Notes: a model not told the origin generated them from the sequence alone. Positions 9,333 through 17,849 are shown, numbered from the stretch's first letter. The stretch: 64,000 nucleotides of DNA from Georgfuchsia toluolica (GCF_907163265.1 NZ_CAJQUM010000001.1:186001-250000); one strand, 5' to 3'. Numbers and translations: made by a program.

Positions 9333-9361
9333 TTGTAGATATGATGTGATATCATTATAAT
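9333..9361 (+). promoter_or_regulatory. Candidate promoter of the molybdoenzyme operon, in the 8974-9441 gap
   Basis: TTGTAG (9333-9338) and a consensus TATAAT (9356-9361) are separated by 17 nt. The dyad ATGAT-gtgat-ATCAT overlaps the spacer. ATACCAGAAG, shared with the thiolase promoter, follows the -10. The whole gap 8974-9441 is strikingly AT-rich compared with its flanks. I see no gene in it; a 61-codon frame at 9125-9310 lacks family features. Confidence 0.55.
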
Positions 9362-9441
9362 ATACCAGAAGCTAACCATGGCATATTTGTTGAGCGAAAT
9401 CCGGGGTTTCTCGGGGTGGCGGGTCGAAAAAGGTTAGAGCG

Positions 9442-9879
9442 ATGAGTACGACGAATCGGGTGTGGGTCTCGGAAGAAAACGTGAACGTGCGTTGGGATTC
9501 CGTGGTTGATTGCCGCCACGAGATGCTGGTGGAGGAGCTGCCCATTCCGCGGGCGCAGGCAGGTGCTATCGCCAAGCCCGGTGAGCGGGTAGTCGTCAAG
9601 GTGTGGCTGTACGGCCCCTTGGCCAATGACAAGGTTAAACGCCCGATCGAACTGGAATTTGACGGGGATGTCACTGTGGCATCGGTTATTCCTGAATTAG
9701 GGTGTCGCTTGGGTGATGATTTTCTCCATCAGGTATTGGATACCAACGGCAGAAAGTTCAATCATTGCCTGGTATTTGTCGACGGCGTGAAGGTGGACAG
9801 TCTCGACATCCCGGTACATCAAGGCGCAGCATCGTTGGAGGTGGAAATGATCCTGCTAACTATCACTGAAGGAGGTTAA
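9442..9879 (+). CDS. MoaD/ThiS-like beta-grasp protein with C-terminal Gly-Gly (module 1)
   Basis: 145 residues. The last ~95 (from VVVKVWLYGPLA, about residue 50) read as a MoaD/ThiS beta-grasp fold: a first strand of the V-x-V-W-L-[YF]-G-x-L type, then a VDG turn before the last strands. The chain ends exactly in Gly-Gly, as in sulfur carriers that are adenylated and thiocarboxylated there. It is longer than ordinary MoaD (~80 residues) because of an N-terminal extension containing an RWDSV motif that its paralogue at 14187 also has (RWDAV). The codons for the terminal Glu-Gly-Gly (gaaggaggt) also form the Shine-Dalgarno of the molybdoenzyme gene 4 nt downstream. The probable role is sulfur transfer or maturation for the adjacent enzyme; the function is inferred. 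Confidence 0.72.
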   Translation: MSTTNRVWVSEENVNVRWDSVVDCRHEMLVEELPIPRAQAGAIAKPGERVVVKVWLYGPLANDKVKRPIELEFDGDVTVASVIPELGCRLGDDFLHQVLDTNGRKFNHCLVFVDGVKVDSLDIPVHQGAASLEVEMILLTITEGG

Positions 9880-9883
9880 GCAG

Positions 9884-12484
9884 ATGAACGATATGAGTGA
9901 CATCACGGGGCAGTCTGCAAAGGACGACTGGGTACCGACCTCGTGTGCGCTTTGTTATGGATCCTGCTCGATACTTGCACATCGCGTTGATGACGTAGTC
10001 GTTAAGATCGAGGGCAATCCGGAGAGCGTCGTCGGCAAGGGCAGGCTGTGCGGCAAGGGCGTGAGCGGGATCATGACCCATTATGATCCCAACCGTTTGA
10101 CGGTGCCCCTGCGGCGAACCAATCCCAAGAAGGGACTCAACGAGGATCCCGGCTGGAAACAGATCAGCTGGGACGAGGCCCTCACCGAGATCGCTGACGT
10201 GCTGCGCCGCCTGCGTGCCGATGATCCGCGCAAACTGACGGTACAGCGGACGACCACCGTGTCGGCCAGCCGCACCCCCTTTCTCGCCTTTAACGCCGCC
10301 TTTGGAACGCCCAACCTCTCCGCTGCCGGTGGCGGCATGCATTGCGGCAATGGCGCCCACCTGCTGTCGGGGTTGATGCACGGTTCCTGGTCCATTGTGC
10401 CCGACTTTCAGTATTGCAACTACGCGTTATTCTTCGGTGCCTCCAAGGGTCACGCCGCCGGCCACGCTTCTGCTTCCAACATGGGTATGGCCGCCGAAGC
10501 CCGGGCGCGCGGCATGAAGATGGTGGTGGTCGATCCGATGTGCAACTTCGCCGCCGCCAAGGCCACGGAGTGGGTGCCGATCCGCGTCGGCACTGATGGC
10601 GCCCTGGCGCTCTCCATGTGCCAGGTGATGGTGAACGAACTCACCATCTACGATGAACCCTATCTGCAAGCCAAGACCAACGCTCCCTATCTGATCGGTC
10701 CCAACCAGCGCTACGTGCGCGACGAGGCGACCGGCAAGCCGATGGTGTGGGATGTGCAATTTGGTGCGGCCCGCCCCTTCTCTGATGTCAAAGCCGCTGA
10801 TATGGCGCTGGACGGTGATTTCGAGGTGGGCGGGGTGCCTTGTCAGCCGGCCTTTGAACTGTTGCGGCGACATCTGCGCAAGTTCACGCCGGAGTGGGCC
10901 GAGGAGATCACCACCATCCCGGCCGCCAATATCCGCCGCCTCGCCGCCGACTTTGCCAACGAAGCGCATATCGGCAGCACCATCGTTGTCGATGGTGTGA
11001 CCCTGCCTTACCGGCCAGTGGCGGCCATCGCCTTCCGTGGCTCGCAAGGACACATGAATTCGGTGTACAACTTCTTCGCCATTTCGCTCCTTAATCAATT
11101 GGTCGGTGCCGCCGACGTGGTCGGTGGTTGCCTGGGCTTCAATCCTGCCAGCAACGGCTTCGAGGAAACCGGACGGCTGGCCTACAAGCCGCACCCCGAT
11201 GCCGACGGACTGATGAAGACGGGTACCTGGATGGGATATCACCTGCCCTATCCGATCGCCGAGCCGCGTCTGCCGGAAAAGTCCGGCCTGCAGGACCTCT
11301 TCGTATTCGGCCTGACTTCACCGTTTCTCGACTCAGACGATTCCGAAGATCTTTGGCAGAAGCTTGAGCTTCCCTATCGTCCCGAGGTGATGATGAACTT
11401 CGGCGCCAACCTGTTGATGAGCATCGCCAACAAGGAGTCGGTAGCCAACTCGCTGGCGAGATACAAGTTCATGTTCTCGTTTGACATTTTTCTCACCGAG
11501 ACGAGTGCTTTCGCCGATATCGTATTGCCCGACTGCGGTCACCTGCAAACACTGGATTCGCGCTCCAATTACCCCTTCATCTTCAGCTTGCCAGCCGGAA
11601 TGGGTGAGTGGTGCTGGCCTATTCGCCAACCAGTGCTGCCGCCGGAAGGTGAGCAGCGGCGCTTTCAGGACGTGCTGCTCGATCTCGCTGATCGCATCGG
11701 GATCCGCGCCGACGTCAATGCCGCTTACAACGCCTCGATGAATCTGGCCGCCCCCTACCGGCTCCAGGGTGACCGCCAATACACCTATGAGGAAATTTGC
11801 GACGCCGAGTTGAAGAGCAACTTCGGCCCCGAGCGCGGCCTCGACTGGTTCAAGGCACACGGCGTCCTGAAGTGGCCGAAAAAGCCCGAGGAGGTCTACT
11901 GGCGACCATTCGCCGACGTCCGGGTACCGATCTACTGGGAGTTCATCGTGCCGGTCTACGAAAAGATCAAGGCTATCACGGAGCCGCGCGGTGTCCATGT
12001 TCCGCCTGAGTACTATGAACCCCTGCCCGACTTCCTGCCCTGCCTGTCGCACCAATGTAAAGCGCCAGGCTTCGACCTATACGCTTTCTACTATCGCGAC
12101 ATTCTCCACACCAACAGCTTCACCATGGAGAACCCCTGGTTGGACGAGGCAGCGCAGCTCGATCCGCTCTCCTACACTATCGCCATCAACGCCGATACCG
12201 GGCGCCAGAAGGGCATCGCTGACGGCGACTGGATCTGTGTCGAAAATGAGAAGGGGCGGAAGGTGAAGGGCCGCGTGCACCTCACCCAGGCAATACACCC
12301 GGAAGGGCTGGGCGTTGCCGCCTGCGCCGGGCATTGGGGCGACGGCATGCCGGTCGCTAAGGGTAAGGGGGTATTTTTCAATGATCTGCTTGAACTGGAT
12401 TGGGAGCATTCGAGCCCGATCAATCTCAATCTTGACTTGTGTGCCCGCGTCAAAGTGACGCTGGAAAAGGAGGGAAAACGATGA
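9884..12484 (+). CDS. Molybdopterin oxidoreductase large subunit (PadB/PsrA-like), module 1
   Basis: 866 residues of the DMSO-reductase superfamily. An N-terminal [4Fe-4S] site is formed by Cys21, Cys24, Cys28 and Cys56 (SCALCYGSC, GRLCGKG). Cys154 in GGMHCGNGAH lies where Cys or Sec ligates the metal in formate dehydrogenases. FFGASKGHAAGHA and GMKMVVVDP are pterin-binding-region landmarks. The C-terminal molybdopterin dinucleotide domain starts near residue 735. There is no twin-arginine signal, so the enzyme should face the cytoplasm. Together with the ferredoxin and NrfD subunits downstream, it resembles phenylacetyl-CoA:acceptor oxidoreductase (PadBCD) in size and layout. A CoA-thioester or other cytoplasmic aromatic substrate is inference; polysulfide/thiosulfate-type reductases are the alternative. 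Confidence 0.85.
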   Translation: MNDMSDITGQSAKDDWVPTSCALCYGSCSILAHRVDDVVVKIEGNPESVVGKGRLCGKGVSGIMTHYDPNRLTVPLRRTNPKKGLNEDPGWKQISWDEALTEIADVLRRLRADDPRKLTVQRTTTVSASRTPFLAFNAAFGTPNLSAAGGGMHCGNGAHLLSGLMHGSWSIVPDFQYCNYALFFGASKGHAAGHASASNMGMAAEARARGMKMVVVDPMCNFAAAKATEWVPIRVGTDGALALSMCQVMVNELTIYDEPYLQAKTNAPYLIGPNQRYVRDEATGKPMVWDVQFGAARPFSDVKAADMALDGDFEVGGVPCQPAFELLRRHLRKFTPEWAEEITTIPAANIRRLAADFANEAHIGSTIVVDGVTLPYRPVAAIAFRGSQGHMNSVYNFFAISLLNQLVGAADVVGGCLGFNPASNGFEETGRLAYKPHPDADGLMKTGTWMGYHLPYPIAEPRLPEKSGLQDLFVFGLTSPFLDSDDSEDLWQKLELPYRPEVMMNFGANLLMSIANKESVANSLARYKFMFSFDIFLTETSAFADIVLPDCGHLQTLDSRSNYPFIFSLPAGMGEWCWPIRQPVLPPEGEQRRFQDVLLDLADRIGIRADVNAAYNASMNLAAPYRLQGDRQYTYEEICDAELKSNFGPERGLDWFKAHGVLKWPKKPEEVYWRPFADVRVPIYWEFIVPVYEKIKAITEPRGVHVPPEYYEPLPDFLPCLSHQCKAPGFDLYAFYYRDILHTNSFTMENPWLDEAAQLDPLSYTIAINADTGRQKGIADGDWICVENEKGRKVKGRVHLTQAIHPEGLGVAACAGHWGDGMPVAKGKGVFFNDLLELDWEHSSPINLNLDLCARVKVTLEKEGKR

Positions 12485-13086
12485 GATGGGGAATGGTCAT
12501 AGACCTCAAGCGCTGCATCGCCTGCTACGGCTGCCAGCTTGCGTGCAAGGCGGAAAATGGAACACCGCCGGGCGTCTTCTTCGCCCGCGTGCTCAAGCAC
12601 GAGGAGGGGCAGTTTCCGACGGTTCGCCAGCTGTTTCTTCCGGTGCTCTGCAATCACTGCGAGGAGCCGCCCTGCGTCGAGGTATGCCCAACCGGCGCCA
12701 GTTCCAAGAGCGAGGAAGACGGCGTGGTCTCCATCGATCCTGACCAGTGCGTCGGCTGTCGCAGCTGCATGATGGCCTGTCCCTACAGCAACCGCTACTT
12801 CAACGACAAGCCGCAGCATTACTTCCCGGAAGGCCCGACGCCTTTCGAGCAGCGCCGCACGGCCGGCCACCAGACCGATATCGTGATGAAATGCAACTTC
12901 TGCAAGGATCGCGTGGCCGCCGGAAAAGAGCCTGCCTGCGTCGCCAATTGCGTGACAGTGGCGCGTACCTTTGGCGATCTCGACGATCCCAATAGCGAAG
13001 TTTCGCGCCTGATCAAGGAGCGTGGCGGATTTCCGCTGCATCCGGAACTGGGTACCAAACCGTCGGTGTACTACTTGCCGGCCTGA
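12481..13086 (+). CDS. Four-cluster ferredoxin subunit (DmsB/PsrB/PadC-like)
   Basis: 201 residues with sixteen cysteines in four groups: Cys12/15/18/22, Cys57/60/65/69, Cys90/93/96/100 and Cys138/141/153/157. This is the standard set for four [4Fe-4S] clusters in the electron-transfer subunit of molybdoenzymes. It should pass electrons between the catalytic subunit and the membrane anchor. The start is the ATG overlapping the large-subunit stop (ATGA). An earlier in-frame start would lengthen the N-terminus without family similarity. Confidence 0.92.
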   Translation: MRWGMVIDLKRCIACYGCQLACKAENGTPPGVFFARVLKHEEGQFPTVRQLFLPVLCNHCEEPPCVEVCPTGASSKSEEDGVVSIDPDQCVGCRSCMMACPYSNRYFNDKPQHYFPEGPTPFEQRRTAGHQTDIVMKCNFCKDRVAAGKEPACVANCVTVARTFGDLDDPNSEVSRLIKERGGFPLHPELGTKPSVYYLPA

Positions 13087-13100
13087 TCGGGAGAATACGT

Positions 13101-14030
13101 ATGGACGCAAATGCAAAGTACACTCAACTCATCCAGGATCTGCGCAAGGAGCTCAGGCCGCAGCGTGAATGGGGCGAGGGGAAGGGCCTGTACCTGGTTA
13201 TCGGCCATTTTTTTAACGGCCTCGCTTGTGGTTCCTGGCTGTTCTCGCTGATTTTCAATCAGCCAGCCGGCTTGGCCGCAGCCTACTTGCTCGGCATTAT
13301 TGGCGGCATCACCCATCTGATGTTCCTCGGTCGCCCCGCACGCTTTTGGCGCATGGTCAGGAAACAAAAGACCGCCTGGGTATCGCGGGGGTTTCTTGGA
13401 CTGAGCCTGTTTCTCGCTGGCGCCACCGCATACCTGGTGCCGATCTTCCTGCCCGGCATCCTGTGGAGCGAGACTTCTCTCTTGTCGTCCATCGGTTATG
13501 TCGCAGCCATGCTGGGAATGATAGGCATCATGGGCTACATGGGTTTCGTGTACACCGCCTCGAAAGCGGTGCCCTTCTGGAATTCCCCCCTTCATCCTGC
13601 CCTCTATGTCAGCTACTCACTGCGCGGCGGTGTGGCCGTTCTCTTCGTGTCGAGCTGGTTGGTGCCGCCTGCCAAAGACTTGACGCCGATCCTCCTGCCG
13701 CTCTGGGGAGGGATCACCGCCCTGGTCATCCTGCTCTTCACCCTGGAGATCCACGGTGCGCTCACCAGCGGTAACGAGGCGGCCCGTCGCTCGGTGCACG
13801 ACCTTCTGGCGGGGCGGGTGTCGGCATATTTCTATGTCGGCACGCTGGCGATGGGTCTGATCGTTCCGGCCTATCTGATGTACTCGGGGATGTCCGGTGC
13901 GGTGACGACCGGCCTGATGGCGCTGCTCGGCGTGACCTCGGCCGTCGGCGATTTCTTCATGAAGTTCTCGACGCTGCGCGCCGGGGTGTTTCTACCGGTG
14001 TGGACCCACTTGTCGCACCAACGCCGTTGA
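13101..14030 (+). CDS. NrfD/PsrC-type membrane anchor subunit
   Basis: 309 residues, strongly hydrophobic, with about eight predicted transmembrane helices. The first helix carries 'GHFFNGLACGSWLF' and the next a GGITHLMFLGRP loop, typical of NrfD/PsrC anchors that exchange electrons with quinone. It follows the ferredoxin gene by 14 nt. It is the only anchor for the two large subunits of this operon. Quinone reduction is the expected direction if the enzyme oxidises its substrate. Confidence 0.88.
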   Translation: MDANAKYTQLIQDLRKELRPQREWGEGKGLYLVIGHFFNGLACGSWLFSLIFNQPAGLAAAYLLGIIGGITHLMFLGRPARFWRMVRKQKTAWVSRGFLGLSLFLAGATAYLVPIFLPGILWSETSLLSSIGYVAAMLGMIGIMGYMGFVYTASKAVPFWNSPLHPALYVSYSLRGGVAVLFVSSWLVPPAKDLTPILLPLWGGITALVILLFTLEIHGALTSGNEAARRSVHDLLAGRVSAYFYVGTLAMGLIVPAYLMYSGMSGAVTTGLMALLGVTSAVGDFFMKFSTLRAGVFLPVWTHLSHQRR

Positions 14031-14047
14031 GAGACTGCAGAATTCAC

Positions 14048-14170
14048 GTGTGGAAATATCTCCATAGGCACTTGGCGCGTCACGCACTGGCGGAGAGCGA
14101 TGCGCATGGCGCGGGCCATGTCAGGGTGGAAAGTTGCCTGATCGCCAAGACCTTGCTGGAAATGGGATGA
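14048..14170 (+). CDS. Possible 40-residue peptide between the two molybdoenzyme modules
   Basis: A GTG-initiated frame of 40 codons, rich in His, Ala and Leu (LARHALAES, LIAKTLLEMG), fills most of the gap between the anchor gene and the second MoaD-like gene. Its stop overlaps an ATG (ATGA at 14167), but that frame ends after 18 codons. No family is recognised and there is no good Shine-Dalgarno. It may be the remnant of a longer gene rather than a working one. Confidence 0.2.
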   Translation: MWKYLHRHLARHALAESDAHGAGHVRVESCLIAKTLLEMG

Positions 14171-14186
14171 CTACCGTCGACACGCC

Positions 14187-14666
14187 ATGGCAGAGCGGAC
14201 CATCCAGGGCGCAATTCCCCTAGCCGATGTGCCGATGGCGGCGACTCGTCTTGATCGTGACTGCTTGCGCATGGGCGACAAAGAGATGGGCAAAGCTCGT
14301 TGGGATGCAGTGACGAATGGCGCGGATTTCTGGTCGGAAGCGTCGGTTCCTCCTGCGCTGCCGACCGATGCGCCCATTGACGTCCGCGTGTGGTTGTTTG
14401 GCTCCCTTGCCGCCGATGATGTGCCGCGACCCATCGTGCTGCGCGTGGCGCAGGGCGCCACCGCGGCAAGCGTCCTCATCGAACTGGGCCGGGTTCTCGG
14501 ATTCGAGCGCTTTACCGAAGTGGCGAGCGGCCGCGGCGAAAAGCGCAGCATCTGTCGGCTGTTCGTCGATGGCAGGGAGGTGGAGGAATTGTCAGCTCCT
14601 CTTTCCGTGCGCGGTGGCAGTGCCGACATGGAAATGATCGTGCTGGCTGGTATCGAAGGAGGTTAG
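14187..14666 (+). CDS. MoaD/ThiS-like beta-grasp protein with C-terminal Gly-Gly (module 2)
   Basis: A paralogue of the protein at 9442, with the same core (VRVWLFGSLA, FVDGREVEELS) and the same Gly-Gly end. The terminal Glu-Gly-Gly codons again supply the Shine-Dalgarno (gaaggaggt) for the large-subunit gene 4 nt later. The 159-residue form starts at ATG 14187 without a visible ribosome site. ATGs at 14235, 14271 and 14286 are alternatives. Matching the RWD motif to the first copy (residue 17 there) favours 14271 or 14286. Expected role: sulfur carrier or maturation partner of the second enzyme; inferred. Confidence 0.7.
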   Translation: MAERTIQGAIPLADVPMAATRLDRDCLRMGDKEMGKARWDAVTNGADFWSEASVPPALPTDAPIDVRVWLFGSLAADDVPRPIVLRVAQGATAASVLIELGRVLGFERFTEVASGRGEKRSICRLFVDGREVEELSAPLSVRGGSADMEMIVLAGIEGG

Positions 14667-14670
14667 ACCC

Positions 14671-17265
14671 ATGCAGACAACGAATGCAGTTTTCCCGTTT
14701 TCGACCGGAGCAGATGACGCCTGGGTGCCCTCGGCGTGCGCCCTGTGTTACGCCTCCTGCTCCATTCGGGCCCACCGCGTGAACGGGGCGGTGGTCAAGA
14801 TAGAGGGCAATCCCGACTCGGTGGTGGGCAAGGGCAGGCTCTGCGGCAAGGGCGTGACCGGAATCATGACCCACTATGATCCGAATCGGCTGACCAAGCC
14901 CCTGCGCCGTACCAACCCCAAGAAAGGCATCAACGAAGACCCCGGCTGGAAGGAAGTCTCATGGGACGAAGCGCTCGATGAGTTGGCATCGGTTCTCAAG
15001 CGGGTGCGCAAGGAAGATCCGCGCAAGCTGGTAGTGCAGCGCACCACCACGGTGACTGCCAGCGGCATGCCGTTCCGGGCCTTTTCCGCAGCCTTTGGCA
15101 CGCCCAACGTTTCCGCTTCTGGTGGTGGCATCCACTGCGGCAACGGTGCTCACCTGATCAGCGGCACCATGCACGCCTCCTGGTCGGCGGTGCCGGATTT
15201 TGCCTACTGCAACTATGCCATGTACTTCGGCGCTTCCAAAGGCCACGCCGCCGGCCATGCCTCGGGTTCGAACATGGGCTTGGCCGCCGATGCCCGAGCG
15301 CGCGGCATGAAGATGGTGGTGGTGGATCCGATGGCGAATTTCGCTGGTGCCAAGGCGACAGAGTGGGTGCCGATTCGGGTGGGTACCGATGCGGCCTTGG
15401 CACTGGCTATGGCCCACGTGATGGTGCGCGAACTCGGCATCTACGACGTCGCTTATCTGCAGGCCAAGACCAACGGGGCTTACCTGATCGGTCCGGACCA
15501 ACGCTATGTGCGCGATACGGAGTCGAACCAGCCACTGGTTTGGGACAAGGCGGCCCAGGCGGCGCGTCCGTTCTCCGCTGTCGTCGCTGCGGACATGGCG
15601 CTAGGGGGCGAGTTCAGCGTCCGCGGCGTCAAATGCGAACCTGGCTTCGCCAAGCTCAAGGCGCACCTGGCGAAGTTCACCCCAGAATGGGCCGAGGGCG
15701 TGTGCACGGTGCCGGCGAGGGATATCCGCAGACTTGCCGCCGAGTTCGCCGCGGAAGCCTGTATTGGTAGCACCATCGTCATCGATGGCGTCACTCTGCC
15801 CTATCGTCCGGTCGCCGCCATTGCCTTCCGCGGCAATCAGGGACACCTCAATTCCAACTACAACTTCATCGCCGTCGACCTGCTCAATCAATTGGTGGGC
15901 GCCGCCGATGTCGTTGGATCCTGCTTGGGCTTCAACCCCGCCTGCAAGGGCTTCCCTGAGAACGGCCGGCTGCGCTACGTACCCAAGCCGGATGCCGACG
16001 GACTCATGGTGGCCGGCATGTGGTTGGGCTTCCACTATCCCTATCCACCCACCGACCCACGCCTGCCGCAGAACCTCGGTCTGCAGGATCTGTTTGTGAT
16101 GGGACTCAACTCCATCTTCCTCAACTCCACAGACCAGGAGGAATTCTGGCAGAAATTCGAGTTGCCGTACCGGCCGGAGGTGTTGATCAACTTCGGTGCC
16201 AATCTGGTCATGGCCATTGGCAATGGCGAGGTCGTGGCCAAGTCGCTAGAGCGCTACAAGTTTATGGTTTCCTTCGACCTGTTTCTTACCGAGACCTCAC
16301 AGTTCGCCGACCTCGTACTGCCGGATGCCAGCTATCTGCAGATGACCGATTCACGCGCCAACTTTCCCTTCATGTTCAGCCTGCCCGCCGGCATGGGCGA
16401 ATGGTGTTGGCCAATCCGCCAGCCGGTATTGCCGCTGGACGGCGGGCAGCGGCGGTTCACCGACGTGCTGCTTGATGTGGCGGACCGGATGGGGATGCGC
16501 GCTGACATCAATGCCGCTTACAACGCCGCCATGAATCTGCAGCACCCTTATCGCCTGGAGGGCGACAGGCCATACAGCTACGAGGAGATCTGCGACGCGG
16601 ACCTGAAGAACAATTTCGGCGCCGAGCGCGGGCTGGACTGGTTCAAGGAGCACGGGCTGATCAAATGGAAGAAGCAGCCGCAAGAGGTGTATTGGCGCCC
16701 CTTCGTTGATGTCCGGGTACCGATCTATTGGGAATTCCTGGGTTCGGTATGGGAGGGCATCAACGCCATCTGCGAGCCGCGCGGCCTGCATATTCCGAAG
16801 GAATACTACGAGCCGCTCCCCAACTTCCTGCCCTGCCATTCGCACCAGTGCAAGAAGGAGGGATTCGATTTTTACGCCTTCTACTATCGCGACGTACTCC
16901 ACACTAACAGCTTCACCATGGAGAATCCCTGGCTAGACGAGGCAGCACAGCTCGATCCATTCTCCTACACGATCGCCATCAACGCAGACAGTGCCCTCGC
17001 GCGGGGGCTGAGGGACGGTCAGAACGTATGGGTAGACTCCGACTCGGGACGTCGGGTGAAAGGGCGCTTGCGGTTTACCCAAGCCGTGCATCCGGAGGGA
17101 CTCGGGATAGCCGCCTGCGCCGGCCACTGGAGCGAGGGCATGCCCATCGCCAAGGGCAAGGGGGTGTTCTTCAATGAACTGCTGGAAGTGGACTTCGATC
17201 ACGTCAGCCCGATCAACTTGAGCCTCGACCTGTGCGTCAAAGTACGCGTCACGCCTGCTGCATGA
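14671..17265 (+). CDS. Molybdopterin oxidoreductase large subunit, module 2
   Basis: 864 residues, a close paralogue of the 9884 product. By eye about three quarters of the first ~290 residues are identical. The [4Fe-4S] ligands Cys23, Cys26, Cys30 and Cys58 and the candidate metal ligand Cys156 (GGIHCGNGAH) are all kept. No Tat signal is present. Unlike the first copy it has no ferredoxin or anchor gene of its own. It must share the first module's subunits, use a soluble acceptor, or form mixed complexes. The stop overlaps the chorismate-mutase start (ATGA), implying translational coupling. Both catalytic cores look intact, so divergence in substrate is more likely than decay. Confidence 0.85.
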   Translation: MQTTNAVFPFSTGADDAWVPSACALCYASCSIRAHRVNGAVVKIEGNPDSVVGKGRLCGKGVTGIMTHYDPNRLTKPLRRTNPKKGINEDPGWKEVSWDEALDELASVLKRVRKEDPRKLVVQRTTTVTASGMPFRAFSAAFGTPNVSASGGGIHCGNGAHLISGTMHASWSAVPDFAYCNYAMYFGASKGHAAGHASGSNMGLAADARARGMKMVVVDPMANFAGAKATEWVPIRVGTDAALALAMAHVMVRELGIYDVAYLQAKTNGAYLIGPDQRYVRDTESNQPLVWDKAAQAARPFSAVVAADMALGGEFSVRGVKCEPGFAKLKAHLAKFTPEWAEGVCTVPARDIRRLAAEFAAEACIGSTIVIDGVTLPYRPVAAIAFRGNQGHLNSNYNFIAVDLLNQLVGAADVVGSCLGFNPACKGFPENGRLRYVPKPDADGLMVAGMWLGFHYPYPPTDPRLPQNLGLQDLFVMGLNSIFLNSTDQEEFWQKFELPYRPEVLINFGANLVMAIGNGEVVAKSLERYKFMVSFDLFLTETSQFADLVLPDASYLQMTDSRANFPFMFSLPAGMGEWCWPIRQPVLPLDGGQRRFTDVLLDVADRMGMRADINAAYNAAMNLQHPYRLEGDRPYSYEEICDADLKNNFGAERGLDWFKEHGLIKWKKQPQEVYWRPFVDVRVPIYWEFLGSVWEGINAICEPRGLHIPKEYYEPLPNFLPCHSHQCKKEGFDFYAFYYRDVLHTNSFTMENPWLDEAAQLDPFSYTIAINADSALARGLRDGQNVWVDSDSGRRVKGRLRFTQAVHPEGLGIAACAGHWSEGMPIAKGKGVFFNELLEVDFDHVSPINLSLDLCVKVRVTPAA

Positions 17266-17831
17266 ACAGAAGCCATCAAATGGCCGGCCAAGTACGATCT
17301 TTCGCTGCAGGAGGCCAGACGCAGGACCTTCGACCATGCGGGCAGGACGCCGCCGACGCGATAGGGGCGATGAAACGTTTGATGGATGAGCGTCTGTCCC
17401 TGATGACTGAGGTGGCCCGCCAAAAATGGAATACCAAGGGCGCCATAGAGGATCTTCTGCGCGAAAAGGAAATCGTCGATGGACTCAAGGTCGAGGCGGC
17501 AGAGCTGGGTTTGTCGGAAGTGTGGGCGGAGCGGTTTTTCCGTGCTCAAATCGAGGCTGGCAAAGTGATACAACGCGAGTGCTTCGTCAACTGGGGGCAG
17601 GCCGGCGTGGATCAGTTCGGCAACGCGCTCGACCTGGCGAGGGTGATCCGCCCGCGCCTCGACCAGATCAACTCGCAACTCCTGCGCGTCTTGGTGCTTG
17701 GCTGGCCCGTTCTGGCAGATCCGACGCAGTGCAGCCACGTTGCCGCCACAACCGAATCCCTCCTTGCCGTCCACGGCGAATTGGTCGCTACGCTCGCCGT
17801 GGTGGCCTTGAGAGAGGTGGAAACATCATGA
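17262..17831 (+). CDS. AroQ-type (gamma-like) chorismate mutase homologue
   Basis: 189 residues. The segment from about residue 34 to 112 matches monofunctional AroQ-gamma mutases: Arg44 in MDERLSLM, Lys55 in ARQKWN, Asp64 and Arg67 in IEDLLREKE, and Gln96 in RAQIEAGKVIQ. Known secreted gamma enzymes carry a signal peptide, but the N-terminus here (from the ATG overlapping the molybdoenzyme stop) is polar. This one is probably cytoplasmic. The fold also includes isochorismate-pyruvate lyases. Why a chorismate-binding enzyme sits inside a molybdoenzyme/gentisate operon is unclear. It could feed prephenate-derived aromatics or salicylate, or the fold could have been reused. Confidence 0.72.
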   Translation: MNRSHQMAGQVRSFAAGGQTQDLRPCGQDAADAIGAMKRLMDERLSLMTEVARQKWNTKGAIEDLLREKEIVDGLKVEAAELGLSEVWAERFFRAQIEAGKVIQRECFVNWGQAGVDQFGNALDLARVIRPRLDQINSQLLRVLVLGWPVLADPTQCSHVAATTESLLAVHGELVATLAVVALREVETS

Positions 17832-17849
17832 TAGACGTGGGTGAAAATT

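Noticed and set aside
9884-17265. Pyrogallol-phloroglucinol transhydroxylase as identity of the large subunits
   Set aside because: Size is similar, but the NrfD-type anchor and four-cluster ferredoxin fit a quinone-linked PadBCD/PsrABC-type enzyme better.
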